50,301 nt of DNA from Caballeronia udeis (GTDB lineage Bacteria > Pseudomonadota > Gammaproteobacteria > Burkholderiales > Burkholderiaceae), in assembly GCF_001544555.2 (NCBI RefSeq), contig NZ_FCOK02000076.1, positions 1-50,301 of the forward strand, read 5' to 3'. This document shows positions 43,566-50,301 of the stretch, piece by piece. The position numbers were made by a program, and so were the translations under genes. A model generated the notes under the pieces. That model searched no databases and was not told the origin of the DNA. It was given only the letters and a program-made list of their open reading frames with translations. Numbering within the stretch: the stretch's first letter is position 1; every line of letters begins with the position of its first letter.

Positions 43566-43817
43566 CTGATGCCACCGCTTGAGCGAAGACCAACAGGCAG
43601 GAGGCCGCTGGTGAGCCTGCTCCGCGACCTTACCGCGACTGTCGCGGCCTGATGGTTGAAAGCCATTGTGGATCCTTGATCGAGGTGGCTGGACTCTCCA
43701 GGCACCAGTTTTCAGGATACACGAGACGGTTCGAGCGAAAGAATTCGTTTGCGGCTTGGCCGGCGGCCCCGTGCAGGCGTTTCCCCGCCGCTGCACCGCG
43801 GCGTCTGCACGAACGCG

Positions 43818-44639
43818 TCAGGCGAGCACGAGGGAGGACGTGCGCTCGCCGATGACGGTCGGGCGCAAGTCGATGCGGCCCATCCGCAGCCGCGTGATCA
43901 ATGCGTGTGTCAGCCGGGCAGCCTGCTGCTCGGCGATTGCCGCCGCGGCTACAGGAGTGGCTGGAGCAAACTCCGGCGCCGTGGCAAGCGTCAACGCGAC
44001 CAGCGCGCTGACATCCTGGCGCGCGATTGCATCGAGTAATGACTCGATTGCGGGCTCAATTGCGTGCTCGCGATGGACCGTATGCGCTGTGTCCTTGTTT
44101 TCCCGATCGTCACGCACCCGGCCTTTCGCGCGATGAACCATTTGCCGGCAATGCGCGGCGCTCCGGTTAAGGATCTTCGCGATGCTCGCATAGTCCGCCT
44201 CGAACGCTTCGCGCAGCAGGAACGCCGCCCGTTCCTCCGCCGACAGCCGGTCGAGCACGCGGCGCATTCCGTACGATAAATCCGATGCCTGTTCCGCAAG
44301 CGTCTGGGCCGATGGAGCGTGATCGATGGCATTGAACCCGTCGACATTGTCGATCCCCCCGGGCAAAGGCGCTTCATGTTTCAGACGCCGCAAGCGGTCG
44401 ATAGCGGTACGTTTTGTGACGATTGCAAGCCAGGCTGCGGGCGCGTCCAGCGCATTGTCTCCCGCGATACCCGCTGTGCGCTGATGCAGATGCCATTTCA
44501 CGAACGTGTCCTGAACGACGTCCTCGGCGTCCGCGCGCGCACCGAGGATCCGGTAAGCCAGCGAAAACAGCCGTGCGCGCGACGCCTCGAAGAGGGCGAG
44601 TTGCGCCGTGTCGCGATCGATACCCGTATCACCAGTCAT
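43818..44639 (-). CDS. ECF sigma factor, SigJ-like, with reduced C-terminal domain
   Basis: 273-residue extracytoplasmic-function sigma factor. Region 2 (about 12-80) includes LFSLAYRILGARADAEDVVQDTFVKW; region 4 (about 120-180) includes LSAEERAAFLLREAFEADYASIAKILNRSAAHCRQMVHRAKGR as overlapping helices of a helix-turn-helix. SigJ/ECF41-type factors carry a SnoaL-like C-terminal regulatory domain of about 110 residues. Here the remaining tail (about 185-273) is short, Ala-rich and lacks the DGGG motif. No anti-sigma gene is adjacent. The ATG at 44639 has GAGGGG 9 nt upstream. Confidence 0.85.
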   Translation of the reverse strand: MTGDTGIDRDTAQLALFEASRARLFSLAYRILGARADAEDVVQDTFVKWHLHQRTAGIAGDNALDAPAAWLAIVTKRTAIDRLRRLKHEAPLPGGIDNVDGFNAIDHAPSAQTLAEQASDLSYGMRRVLDRLSAEERAAFLLREAFEADYASIAKILNRSAAHCRQMVHRAKGRVRDDRENKDTAHTVHREHAIEPAIESLLDAIARQDVSALVALTLATAPEFAPATPVAAAAIAEQQAARLTHALITRLRMGRIDLRPTVIGERTSSLVLA

Positions 44640-44838
44640 GCAAGGTCCCCTCAATGACGTGCTTTCACTCTGTAACGGCCTGACGGCTGGCGCCACGCGA
44701 ATGTGACAGCCCCAGGCAAAAATATATCGCGTGAACGGGCGTCACGCACGGACGACCTCGTGCGTCATATCGGCTGAGGCATGCATCTTCGCCTCCACGC
44801 TCAAGCGATATCGGCAAAAACAAAGGAACCGCAGCGAA

Positions 44839-45453
44839 ATGAGTCCCCACACGAATCCCCACAACCTCGGCCTCGTGCCAACTGTCATTGAACACACCGG
44901 ACGCGGCGAACGCGCCTACGACGTCTATTCGCGGCTGCTGCGCGAACGCATCATCTTCCTGGTGGGACCGGTGACGGACCAGACGGCGAGCCTGGTTGTC
45001 GCGCAACTGCTGTTTCTCGAAGCCGACAACCCCGAGAAGGACATTGCGCTGTACATCAATTCGCCGGGTGGTTCGGTCTACGACGGCATGGCGATCTTCG
45101 ACACCATGCAGTTCATCCGGCCGGACGTGTCCACGCTGTGCACCGGATTCGCCGCGAGCATGGGGACGTTCCTGCTGACCGCGGGTGCGAAGGGCAAGCG
45201 GTTTGCGTTACCCAACGCGCGCATCATGATCCACCAGCCTTCGGGCGGCTCGCAGGGCACGGCTGCCGATATCGCCATCCAGGCCGAAGAAGTGCTGTAT
45301 TCGCGCCGGCGCCTGAACGGGATCATGGCGGAGCGCACGGGGAAGAGCGTGGAGCAGATTGCTGCGGACACCGACCGCGATAATTTCATGTCGGCGGATC
45401 AGGCGCGGGAGTATGGGTTGATAGATGAAGTGCTGACGCAGCGAGCCGCTTGA
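44839..45453 (+). CDS. clpP: ClpP-type ATP-dependent protease subunit
   Basis: 204-residue ClpP serine protease subunit that forms the double-heptamer chamber fed by ClpX or ClpA. The catalytic triad is Ser107 (GFAASMGTFLL), His132 (ARIMIHQPSGG) and Asp181 (DTDRDNFMSA). YINSPGGSVYDGMAIFDTMQ is the oxyanion-loop region. The ATG at 44839 has AAGGA at 12 nt; the frame extends to 44731 without support. It stands alone, not in the tig-clpP-clpX-lon cluster, so it is probably a second ClpP. A strong terminator follows. Confidence 0.92.
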   Translation: MSPHTNPHNLGLVPTVIEHTGRGERAYDVYSRLLRERIIFLVGPVTDQTASLVVAQLLFLEADNPEKDIALYINSPGGSVYDGMAIFDTMQFIRPDVSTLCTGFAASMGTFLLTAGAKGKRFALPNARIMIHQPSGGSQGTAADIAIQAEEVLYSRRRLNGIMAERTGKSVEQIAADTDRDNFMSADQAREYGLIDEVLTQRAA

Positions 45454-45497
45454 ACCGGGCGGCGGCATCATCGGCCAAAAAACCGGCCGCACAAATG

Positions 45498-45533
45498 ACG
45501 AAGCCTCGCTGTTTTCAGCGAGGCTTCGTTTTC
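45498..45533. terminator. terminator between clpP and tRNA-Leu
   Basis: Perfect 14-bp stem ACGAAGCCTCGCTG/CAGCGAGGCTTCGT with a TTTT loop and a T-rich end on the plus strand. It ends clpP and may also stop the convergent tRNA transcript. Confidence 0.9.
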
Positions 45534-45537
45534 AGCT

Positions 45538-45624
45538 TGGTGCGTGAGGTCGGACTCGAACCGACACGACATTGCTGCCGTCAGGACCTAAACCTGGTGC
45601 GTCTACCAATTTCGCCACTCACGC
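45538..45624 (-). tRNA. tRNA-Leu (anticodon TAG)
   Basis: 87 nt on the minus strand, with encoded 3' CCA. The acceptor stem is GCGTGAG/CTCACGC. The anticodon loop sits in CAGGTTTAGGTCCTG with TAG, there is a long variable arm typical of leucine tRNA, and the T loop is GGTTCGAGTCC. Confidence 0.97.
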
Positions 45625-45730
45625 GCGTTTATGCGGCTAGTTTAAAGCGGGTTCGGAAGGGAGGGGAAACATGCAATCCGTGCCCAACCACCTCGTACCC
45701 CTCGTACCATCTACCGCGCTTTTGCAACTT

Positions 45731-45770
45731 CGGGAAAGCGGATTTCCCGGCGACGCAGGGGTGTGCGTCG
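45731..45770. other. two adjacent perfect hairpins
   Basis: CGGGAAA-GCGGA-TTTCCCG (45731-45749) is followed after one base by CGACGCA-GGGGTG-TGCGTCG (45751-45770). Each stem is 7 bp without mismatch. No T run follows, so it is not an ordinary terminator; a structured RNA or protein-binding DNA element is possible. Confidence 0.55.
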
Positions 45771-45958
45771 CGCCAAGCCCGGCATTCTAACCGAATCGAT
45801 GTCCAATGTCTCCATGCGCAATATGCACGTGGACGGACTCGCCGGGATGGCAGGCAGAACCGGCCGGATGCGGATGAAGCCAAAACATCGAACATCCGCT
45901 GTCGATCAGTCGATTCGTCGATACAACCTGAAACTTCCGCCTGATACCCCGAACCGCA

Positions 45959-45987
45959 TTGCGTGGCACGAACGACGTGCTTACAAT
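45959..45987 (+). promoter_or_regulatory. sigma-70-like promoter of the DUF2946-TonB-PepSY genes
   Basis: TTGCGT (45959-45964), 17-nt spacer, TACAAT (45982-45987), 45 nt before the DUF2946 start. The downstream sequence CTCTCATTCTCGTTTG loosely resembles half of a Fur box in reverse. Confidence 0.6.
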
Positions 45988-46031
45988 CGCCTCTCATTCT
46001 CGTTTGTCCATCCGCGGCTGAAGTCACCCCG

Positions 46032-46454
46032 ATGAATCGCACCTCGCGCAATCGCCTCGTTGCATGGCTCGGCATGGCCGCCATGTGGCTGGCTATTGTC
46101 GCGCCGGTGATTAGCCAGACGCTGGCGTCGCGTCAGCAGGGTGTCGATCCGCAAACGGCGATCTGTTCCGCCGATGCCCTCGCGCAGATCGTTCCATCCG
46201 CGCTTTCTTCCACGCCGCATGCGGCGGTGGAAAACCACGAGCCAGCGGGCAATCACATGGCCGGCGCCGATTCGTTCGACGCCTGTTCGTATTGCGGCCT
46301 GCTTGCGCACAACATGCCGCTGGCGTCCGCCCAGCCTGCCACGCTGCTGCGGGTCGAACGCGTCACGCGCCTGGCCGCCGTGCCGGTTACGCAAGTCGTT
46401 CACGTCAAGTCGTTCAATGCCGCGTCTCCGCGCGCGCCGCCCGTCGTTTCCTGA
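46032..46454 (+). CDS. DUF2946 domain protein
   Basis: 140-residue small secreted or membrane-anchored protein. The N terminus (RLVAWLGMAAMWLAIVAPVISQ) is a signal or anchor. A central FDACSYCGLLAHNMPL carries the Cys-x2-Cys and His of DUF2946, likely a metal site. Such proteins are often found beside TonB receptors or copper genes; their function is not settled. No clear ribosome binding site precedes the ATG at 46032. It is followed after 101 nt by the receptor gene. Confidence 0.82.
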   Translation: MNRTSRNRLVAWLGMAAMWLAIVAPVISQTLASRQQGVDPQTAICSADALAQIVPSALSSTPHAAVENHEPAGNHMAGADSFDACSYCGLLAHNMPLASAQPATLLRVERVTRLAAVPVTQVVHVKSFNAASPRAPPVVS

Positions 46455-46555
46455 AGTTCGTCCGTATCGACTGCTCTGGCTGTTTGCCGTGATTACGCGC
46501 GCCGTTTAAGCGCTCGTGGCCGGACGGTTGCGTCCACTTATTCAGGATTTCTTCG

Positions 46556-48961
46556 ATGCTCAAGCTCCTCAAGCGAGCACGGCAGCCGTCAGGCTGCCGT
46601 GCCGCCGTGCGTTCGCGCGCGTTCACGTTTCGTCGTTTGGCATTTCATCGCCATGCCTGCTTGCCGCTTTCCCTGATGGCGCCGGTCTTTGTGCTTGCCG
46701 CGCCCGCCGTTGCAACATCGGAAAGTACGCCCGATCGTCGCGACGCCGATGCCGTCCAGCTCGCCCCGGTTGTTGTCACGAGCACCGCGGGTTCATCGGT
46801 GCGTTCGCCGCTCGATCCGAACCTTCCCGCCACGACCGCAACTGTCACCGCCGAGCAGGCGCAATACTGGAACGTGGTCACACCCGAAGACGTGCTGAAG
46901 TACGTGCCGAACATGGCGGTGCGCAAGCGGTTTATCGGCGATGTGAATTCGCCCATTGCCGTGCGCGGCACGAGCAATTCGCAAACGGCGCGCGGGCTGG
47001 TTTACGCCGACGGATTGCTGCTCAGCAATTTCCTTGGCAATACGTTCACGTTCGCGCCCCGCTGGTCGATGGTTTTCGCCGACGACATCGAGCGCACCGA
47101 CGTGATCTACGGTCCGTATTCGGCGCTGTATCCCGGCAACTCGATCGGCGCGACGGTGGCCATCACCACCCGCATGCCGGAGAAGTTCGAAGCCGATGCC
47201 CACGTGCAGGCGTTCAGCCAGCACTTCAATCTGTTCGGCGTGAATCGTAGTTTCAACGGCACGAATTCGTCGGCGTCCATTGGCGATAAAAACGGCGACC
47301 TGTCCTGGCTGATCGGTGTCGATCATCTGGAAAACACGGGCCAGCCGCTGCAACTCGCGACGCTGGCGGCGTCGGCAATGCCGGCGAAGGCGACCGATCG
47401 TCCGGTGACCGGCGCGTATTTCTACAACGACCAGAACAACAACCGCACTGCGGTGCTGGGCGTGACATCGGAAGGCATTGAGCGCATCTTCCAGGACCAG
47501 TTCAAGCTGACGCTCGCGTACGACCTCACGCCCACTTTGCAAGCCGGCTTCACGCTCGGTTACTGGCATCAGAAGTACAACAGCGACACCCAGTCATTTC
47601 TCCGCGATGCTGCCGGCAACCCGGTCTATAGCGGCCTCGTGAATATGGGCGGCTACGAATACAACGTACCTGCTGCAACGTTTGCGCCGAGCCAGGGAGC
47701 CAGCGAAAACTTCCTGTACGGGTTGTCACTGAAAACGCGCCACGCATCCGGCTGGAACGCGGAAGCTGTAGCGTCGTATTTCGATATCACGCAGAGCATT
47801 GCACGCACCGCGAATTCAGGGGCGCCGGGCAATGGCGCGGGAACGATCGCATTCGGCGACGGCACCGGCTGGAAAACACTCGACCTGCGCACGTCCTGGA
47901 CACCGGCCACGCCCGCCGCCGGTCTGGGCGCGCACTGGCTGTCGTTCGGCTATCACTACGACAACTATTTCCTCGACAACGAAACCTACAACACGCCCAC
48001 CTGGCGCGACGGCGGCGGGACAACATTTGCCAACGCATTCGGCGGACGCACGGAGACGCAAGCCGTGTACGCGCAGGACGCATGGCGGTTCCTGCCGCGC
48101 TGGAAATTCACCTACGGCGCGCGCTACGAGAACTGGAACGCGTATGACGGCACGCGGGCGGTTGGATCTACCTCGCTGAACTACGCTGAAGTCAGCCAGA
48201 GCCACTGGTCGCCGAAGGCCTCGCTGTCCTTCGATGTCACGCAAGACCTGTTGCTGCGTGCATCGATAGGACGGGCGTATCGCTTCCCAACCGTCGGCGA
48301 ATTGTTTCAAGGGCAGATCACGGGTTTGTCGATCGTCAATAACAACCCCAACCTGAAGCCGGAAGACGATCTCTCGAAGGAACTGACAGCCGAGTGGCAA
48401 CACGGTAACGGCGTATATCGATTCACGCTGTTTCAGGACGATGTGAAAAACACGTTGTTTAGCCAGACGAACACCACCGTGATTCCGAACATCACGAACT
48501 TTCAGAACATCGACAAGGTACGTTCGCGCGGCATCGAGACAAGCTACGAAGGGCAGGACGTGCTGATTTGCGGCCTGGACCTCACAGCGGGGCTGGCCTA
48601 CACGCAATCGAAGATCATCGCGAACAGCGGCAATCCGGCGTCGGTGGGCAAGTACTTCTATCGCATCCCGTTGTGGCGCGCGAATGTGGCCGCGACCTGG
48701 CGCGCGACCAGCCAGAGCGCCGTCACGATCGCCGCGCGTTATTCGGGCCGCGAATACAACACGCTCACCAATACCGATACCAATCCGAACACCTACGGCG
48801 GCACGAGCACGTACATGGTCGTCGACGCCAAATTCACCTTCCGTCCTACGAAGCGAACCGAGCTCGGCATCGGCGTGGATAACCTTTTCGATCACCGTTA
48901 TTACGTGTTCCATCCTTACGCGGGCCGGACGGTTTATGTCGAAGGCCGGATCGGGATCTGA
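46556..48961 (+). CDS. TonB-dependent outer membrane receptor
   Basis: 801-residue outer membrane receptor. A long signal region ends near residue 54 (PVFVLAAPAVA). The plug domain follows with PEDVLKYVPNMAVRKR and GPYSALYPGNSIGATVAITT, then the 22-strand barrel with IGRAYRFPTVGELFQG and NPNLKPEDDLSKE, ending VDNLFDHRYYVFHPYAGRTVYVEGRIGI in family style. The ligand cannot be read from sequence; the PepSY neighbour suggests a ferric siderophore or another metal chelate. AGGA lies 8 nt before the ATG. It is co-oriented with DUF2946 and PepSY genes and probably in one operon. Confidence 0.92.
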   Translation: MLKLLKRARQPSGCRAAVRSRAFTFRRLAFHRHACLPLSLMAPVFVLAAPAVATSESTPDRRDADAVQLAPVVVTSTAGSSVRSPLDPNLPATTATVTAEQAQYWNVVTPEDVLKYVPNMAVRKRFIGDVNSPIAVRGTSNSQTARGLVYADGLLLSNFLGNTFTFAPRWSMVFADDIERTDVIYGPYSALYPGNSIGATVAITTRMPEKFEADAHVQAFSQHFNLFGVNRSFNGTNSSASIGDKNGDLSWLIGVDHLENTGQPLQLATLAASAMPAKATDRPVTGAYFYNDQNNNRTAVLGVTSEGIERIFQDQFKLTLAYDLTPTLQAGFTLGYWHQKYNSDTQSFLRDAAGNPVYSGLVNMGGYEYNVPAATFAPSQGASENFLYGLSLKTRHASGWNAEAVASYFDITQSIARTANSGAPGNGAGTIAFGDGTGWKTLDLRTSWTPATPAAGLGAHWLSFGYHYDNYFLDNETYNTPTWRDGGGTTFANAFGGRTETQAVYAQDAWRFLPRWKFTYGARYENWNAYDGTRAVGSTSLNYAEVSQSHWSPKASLSFDVTQDLLLRASIGRAYRFPTVGELFQGQITGLSIVNNNPNLKPEDDLSKELTAEWQHGNGVYRFTLFQDDVKNTLFSQTNTTVIPNITNFQNIDKVRSRGIETSYEGQDVLICGLDLTAGLAYTQSKIIANSGNPASVGKYFYRIPLWRANVAATWRATSQSAVTIAARYSGREYNTLTNTDTNPNTYGGTSTYMVVDAKFTFRPTKRTELGIGVDNLFDHRYYVFHPYAGRTVYVEGRIGI

Positions 48962-49023
48962 CGGTCGTTTCGGGGCTCTTGGGTCTTCCGGGTCCGCAGT
49001 CAACTTATAGAAGGACACCTCAT

Positions 49024-50103
49024 ATGCAATCCGCATCTCTTTCTGACGCCCGCCTGGCGGCGCGGCATCGGTTGTTATGGCGCTGGCATTTCTATGCCGG
49101 CTTGTTTGTCATGCCGCTGCTGCTGGTCCTCGCGATCACCGGCACGCTGTACTGTTTCCAGCCGCAGATCGAACCGCTGCTGTGTCACGACCGCATGATC
49201 GTCGATGCCCGTACCGAGCCGCGTCTGAGCCAGCAAGTCTTGCTGGCGAAAGCGACCGCCGCTGAACCGCACGACGCCGTGGCGACCACGGCGGTCATCA
49301 ACACCGACCCGCGTCGCAGCGCCGAATTCGTGTTCCGCCTGAAACCCGGATCGAGTGAAAGCGTCTATCTCGATCCCTACACCGGTGAGGTGCTGGGCAG
49401 GCTGAGCGTCGAGAACCGGTTGATGAAGCAGATTCGCAATTTGCATCGCGGCTTGATGCTGGGCAAGACCGGCGAGATCCTGATGGAACTGGCGGGCTGC
49501 TGGACGCTGGTGATGATCGGAACAGGCATTGCATTGTGGTGGCCGAAGGCGCGTCAGAAGGGTGGCCGGTTCGTGCCACGGTTGTCGTCGTCGAAAGGCC
49601 GTGTCTGGTGGCGTGAATTGCACGCGGTCGGCGGTGCATGGCTCGCGCTTGGCGCATTGTTTTTTGTGCTGAGCGGGCTGCCATGGTCGAGCACGTGGGG
49701 CAAGCAATTCAAGGCGTTGGCGACGTCCGCGCAGCTTGGCTATCCGCAAGGAGCGTGGGGGAAGGCGCATGTGCATTCCGCGAAGCCTGCGATGAACATG
49801 GCCGATCCATCGATGGCCGGCATGAAGATGGACGATCTGCCGTTGCCGCAGACACCGTGGGCAGTGGGCGCTACGTACGTTCCGCACAGCTCCGCGCACA
49901 CCGCCGACGCCACGATGGCCCTCGACAAGGTCGTTGCGCTGGCGGCGCAGGCGGGCGTCAGGAATGGCTATGACATCGTGTTGCCGACCACCGCCGAGAT
50001 GGAATGGACACCGCCCTCCCTTCGGGGAAGTGGGCTTGATGGAGGGCCTCCAGAACCGAACGGCATCAATGTGCCAAAGTGGAGTTGCGACACAACCACT
50101 TGA
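49024..50103 (+). pseudogene. PepSY-domain membrane reductase, disrupted by IS110-family element
   Basis: The frame gives 359 residues, but only about the first 325 belong to the gene. It encodes a PepSY-TM protein: membrane segment RHRLLWRWHFYAGLFVMPLL with conserved His, a periplasmic PepSY part with YLDPYTGEVLGRLS, LHRGLMLG, then two more segments (GCWTLVMIGTGIALWW and LGALFFVLSGLPW) and a Met/His-rich loop. Relatives reduce ferric siderophores or handle metals in the periplasm. Homologues continue well past YDIVLPTTAE; here the sequence switches near 49999 to IS DNA and stops at 50103. The ATG at 49024 has AAGGA 8 nt upstream. Confidence 0.85.
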
Positions 50104-50117
50104 GGAACGGAGGCCCT
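50043..50117 (+). promoter_or_regulatory. inverted repeat covering the transposase ribosome binding site
   Basis: AGGGCCTCC (50043-50051) is complementary to GGAGGCCCT (50109-50117), which contains the GGAGG ribosome binding site of the transposase. An additional 13-nt palindrome TGGAGGGCCTCCA lies at 50040-50052. In a transcript read in from the host gene, the first arm could mask the ribosome binding site. Confidence 0.55.
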
Positions 50118-50119
50118 AA

Positions 50120-50301
50120 ATGAATGCTACGACATATGGACTGGATGTTGCAAAGCGGGTGTTCCAGATGTACTGGGTCGACGCGCTAACTGGCGAGATA
50201 GCCAACCGCCGGTTCGGACGCGACGATTTAATTGCGTTTCTTGCCCAACGTCCTGCTGGTCGAGTAGCCCTCGAAGCTTGCGGAAGTGCTCACTGGTGGG
50301 C
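50120..50301 (+). CDS. IS110-family transposase, 5' part
   Basis: First 60 residues of a DEDD-type IS110-family transposase; the gene continues off the window. It starts MNATTYGLDVAKRVFQMYWV, with the family motif GLDVAK that carries the first catalytic aspartate of the RuvC-like domain, and later PAGRVALEACGSAHWW, with the catalytic glutamate and the conserved GSAHWW. GGAGG lies 6 nt before the ATG. Whether the element is intact cannot be seen. Confidence 0.9.
   Translation, partial: MNATTYGLDVAKRVFQMYWVDALTGEIANRRFGRDDLIAFLAQRPAGRVALEACGSAHWW

Larger units (their letters stand above)
45625..46031. other. region upstream of the DUF2946/TonB genes
   Basis: 407 bases without a supported gene. 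It holds the tRNA-Leu promoter region, two adjacent perfect hairpins (45731-45770) and a good plus-strand promoter (45959-45987). None of the reading frames here has a recognisable product. Confidence 0.5.
49999..50301 (+). mobile_element. IS110-family insertion sequence, left end
   Basis: DNA entering the PepSY gene after about 49998 and carrying a transposase with the IS110-family N terminus. The exact junction is uncertain by about a dozen bases, because these elements leave no clear terminal repeats or target duplications. The right end lies beyond the window. The untranslated left end is about 110-120 nt. Confidence 0.8.

Noticed and set aside
45625..46031. Cobalamin or other riboswitch before the TonB receptor gene
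   Set aside because: The hairpins there lack the conserved core sequences of the cobalamin riboswitch, and the promoter lies downstream of them.

Overview
The window is chromosomal DNA of a GC-rich betaproteobacterium, most likely Burkholderia sensu lato (Paraburkholderia or Caballeronia type). This rests on the split-arnA arn operon, the alaA-hom-thrC order, the AhpC/AhpD pair, the protein sequences themselves and a codon use that leaves very long antisense reading frames open. I cannot name the species. Nearly all of it is ordinary, densely packed core genome; the only clear mobile DNA is an IS110-family element entering at the right edge.

Layout. 1-2.8 kb: a PhoH-type PIN/ATPase and the peroxiredoxin bcp, both on the minus strand. 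Two copies of a 45-nt hairpin repeat sit just upstream of the bcp ribosome binding site. 3.1-10.7 kb: a seven-gene minus-strand arn operon (arnT, arnE-like, arnB, arnC, formyltransferase, dehydrogenase, arnD) that makes 4-amino-4-deoxy-L-arabinose and attaches it to lipid A. ArnA is split into two overlapping genes. 11.1-16.1 kb: a Mth938-domain protein, divergent from alaA-hom-thrC (alanine/pyruvate aminotransferase, homoserine dehydrogenase, threonine synthase). 16.3-21.0 kb: an ABC-F ATPase (YbiT type), a nitronate-monooxygenase-like flavoenzyme, a DUF1289 protein and a long outer membrane phospholipase A. 21.7-26.0 kb: the polyamine importer potFGHI. 26.0-31.9 kb, minus strand: a serine/threonine dehydratase-like enzyme, argE and mfd. 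32.0-33.2 kb: ispD-ispF.

33.3-36.9 kb: ahpC-ahpD behind a promoter with an OxyR-like motif, then envZ-ompR. 37.1-40.7 kb: a small secreted protein of unknown function and a DUF1800/DUF1501 pair, the second with a Tat signal. 40.7-45.5 kb: hpnD (squalene-synthase-like), two transglutaminase-like proteins (one lacking the usual catalytic histidine), an ECF sigma factor with a reduced C-terminal domain, and a ClpP outside the usual clpPX context. 45.5 kb: tRNA-Leu(TAG). 46.0-50.1 kb: DUF2946, TonB-dependent receptor and PepSY reductase, which looks like a metal/siderophore uptake module. Its PepSY gene is cut after about residue 325 by the IS110-family element, whose transposase runs off the window.

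I found no CRISPR array, prophage, rRNA or obvious defence island. The best candidates for something little described are the paired hairpin repeats upstream of bcp, two adjacent perfect hairpins upstream of the DUF2946/TonB genes, the transglutaminase pair with one altered active site, and the IS110 left end, which can fold over the transposase ribosome binding site.
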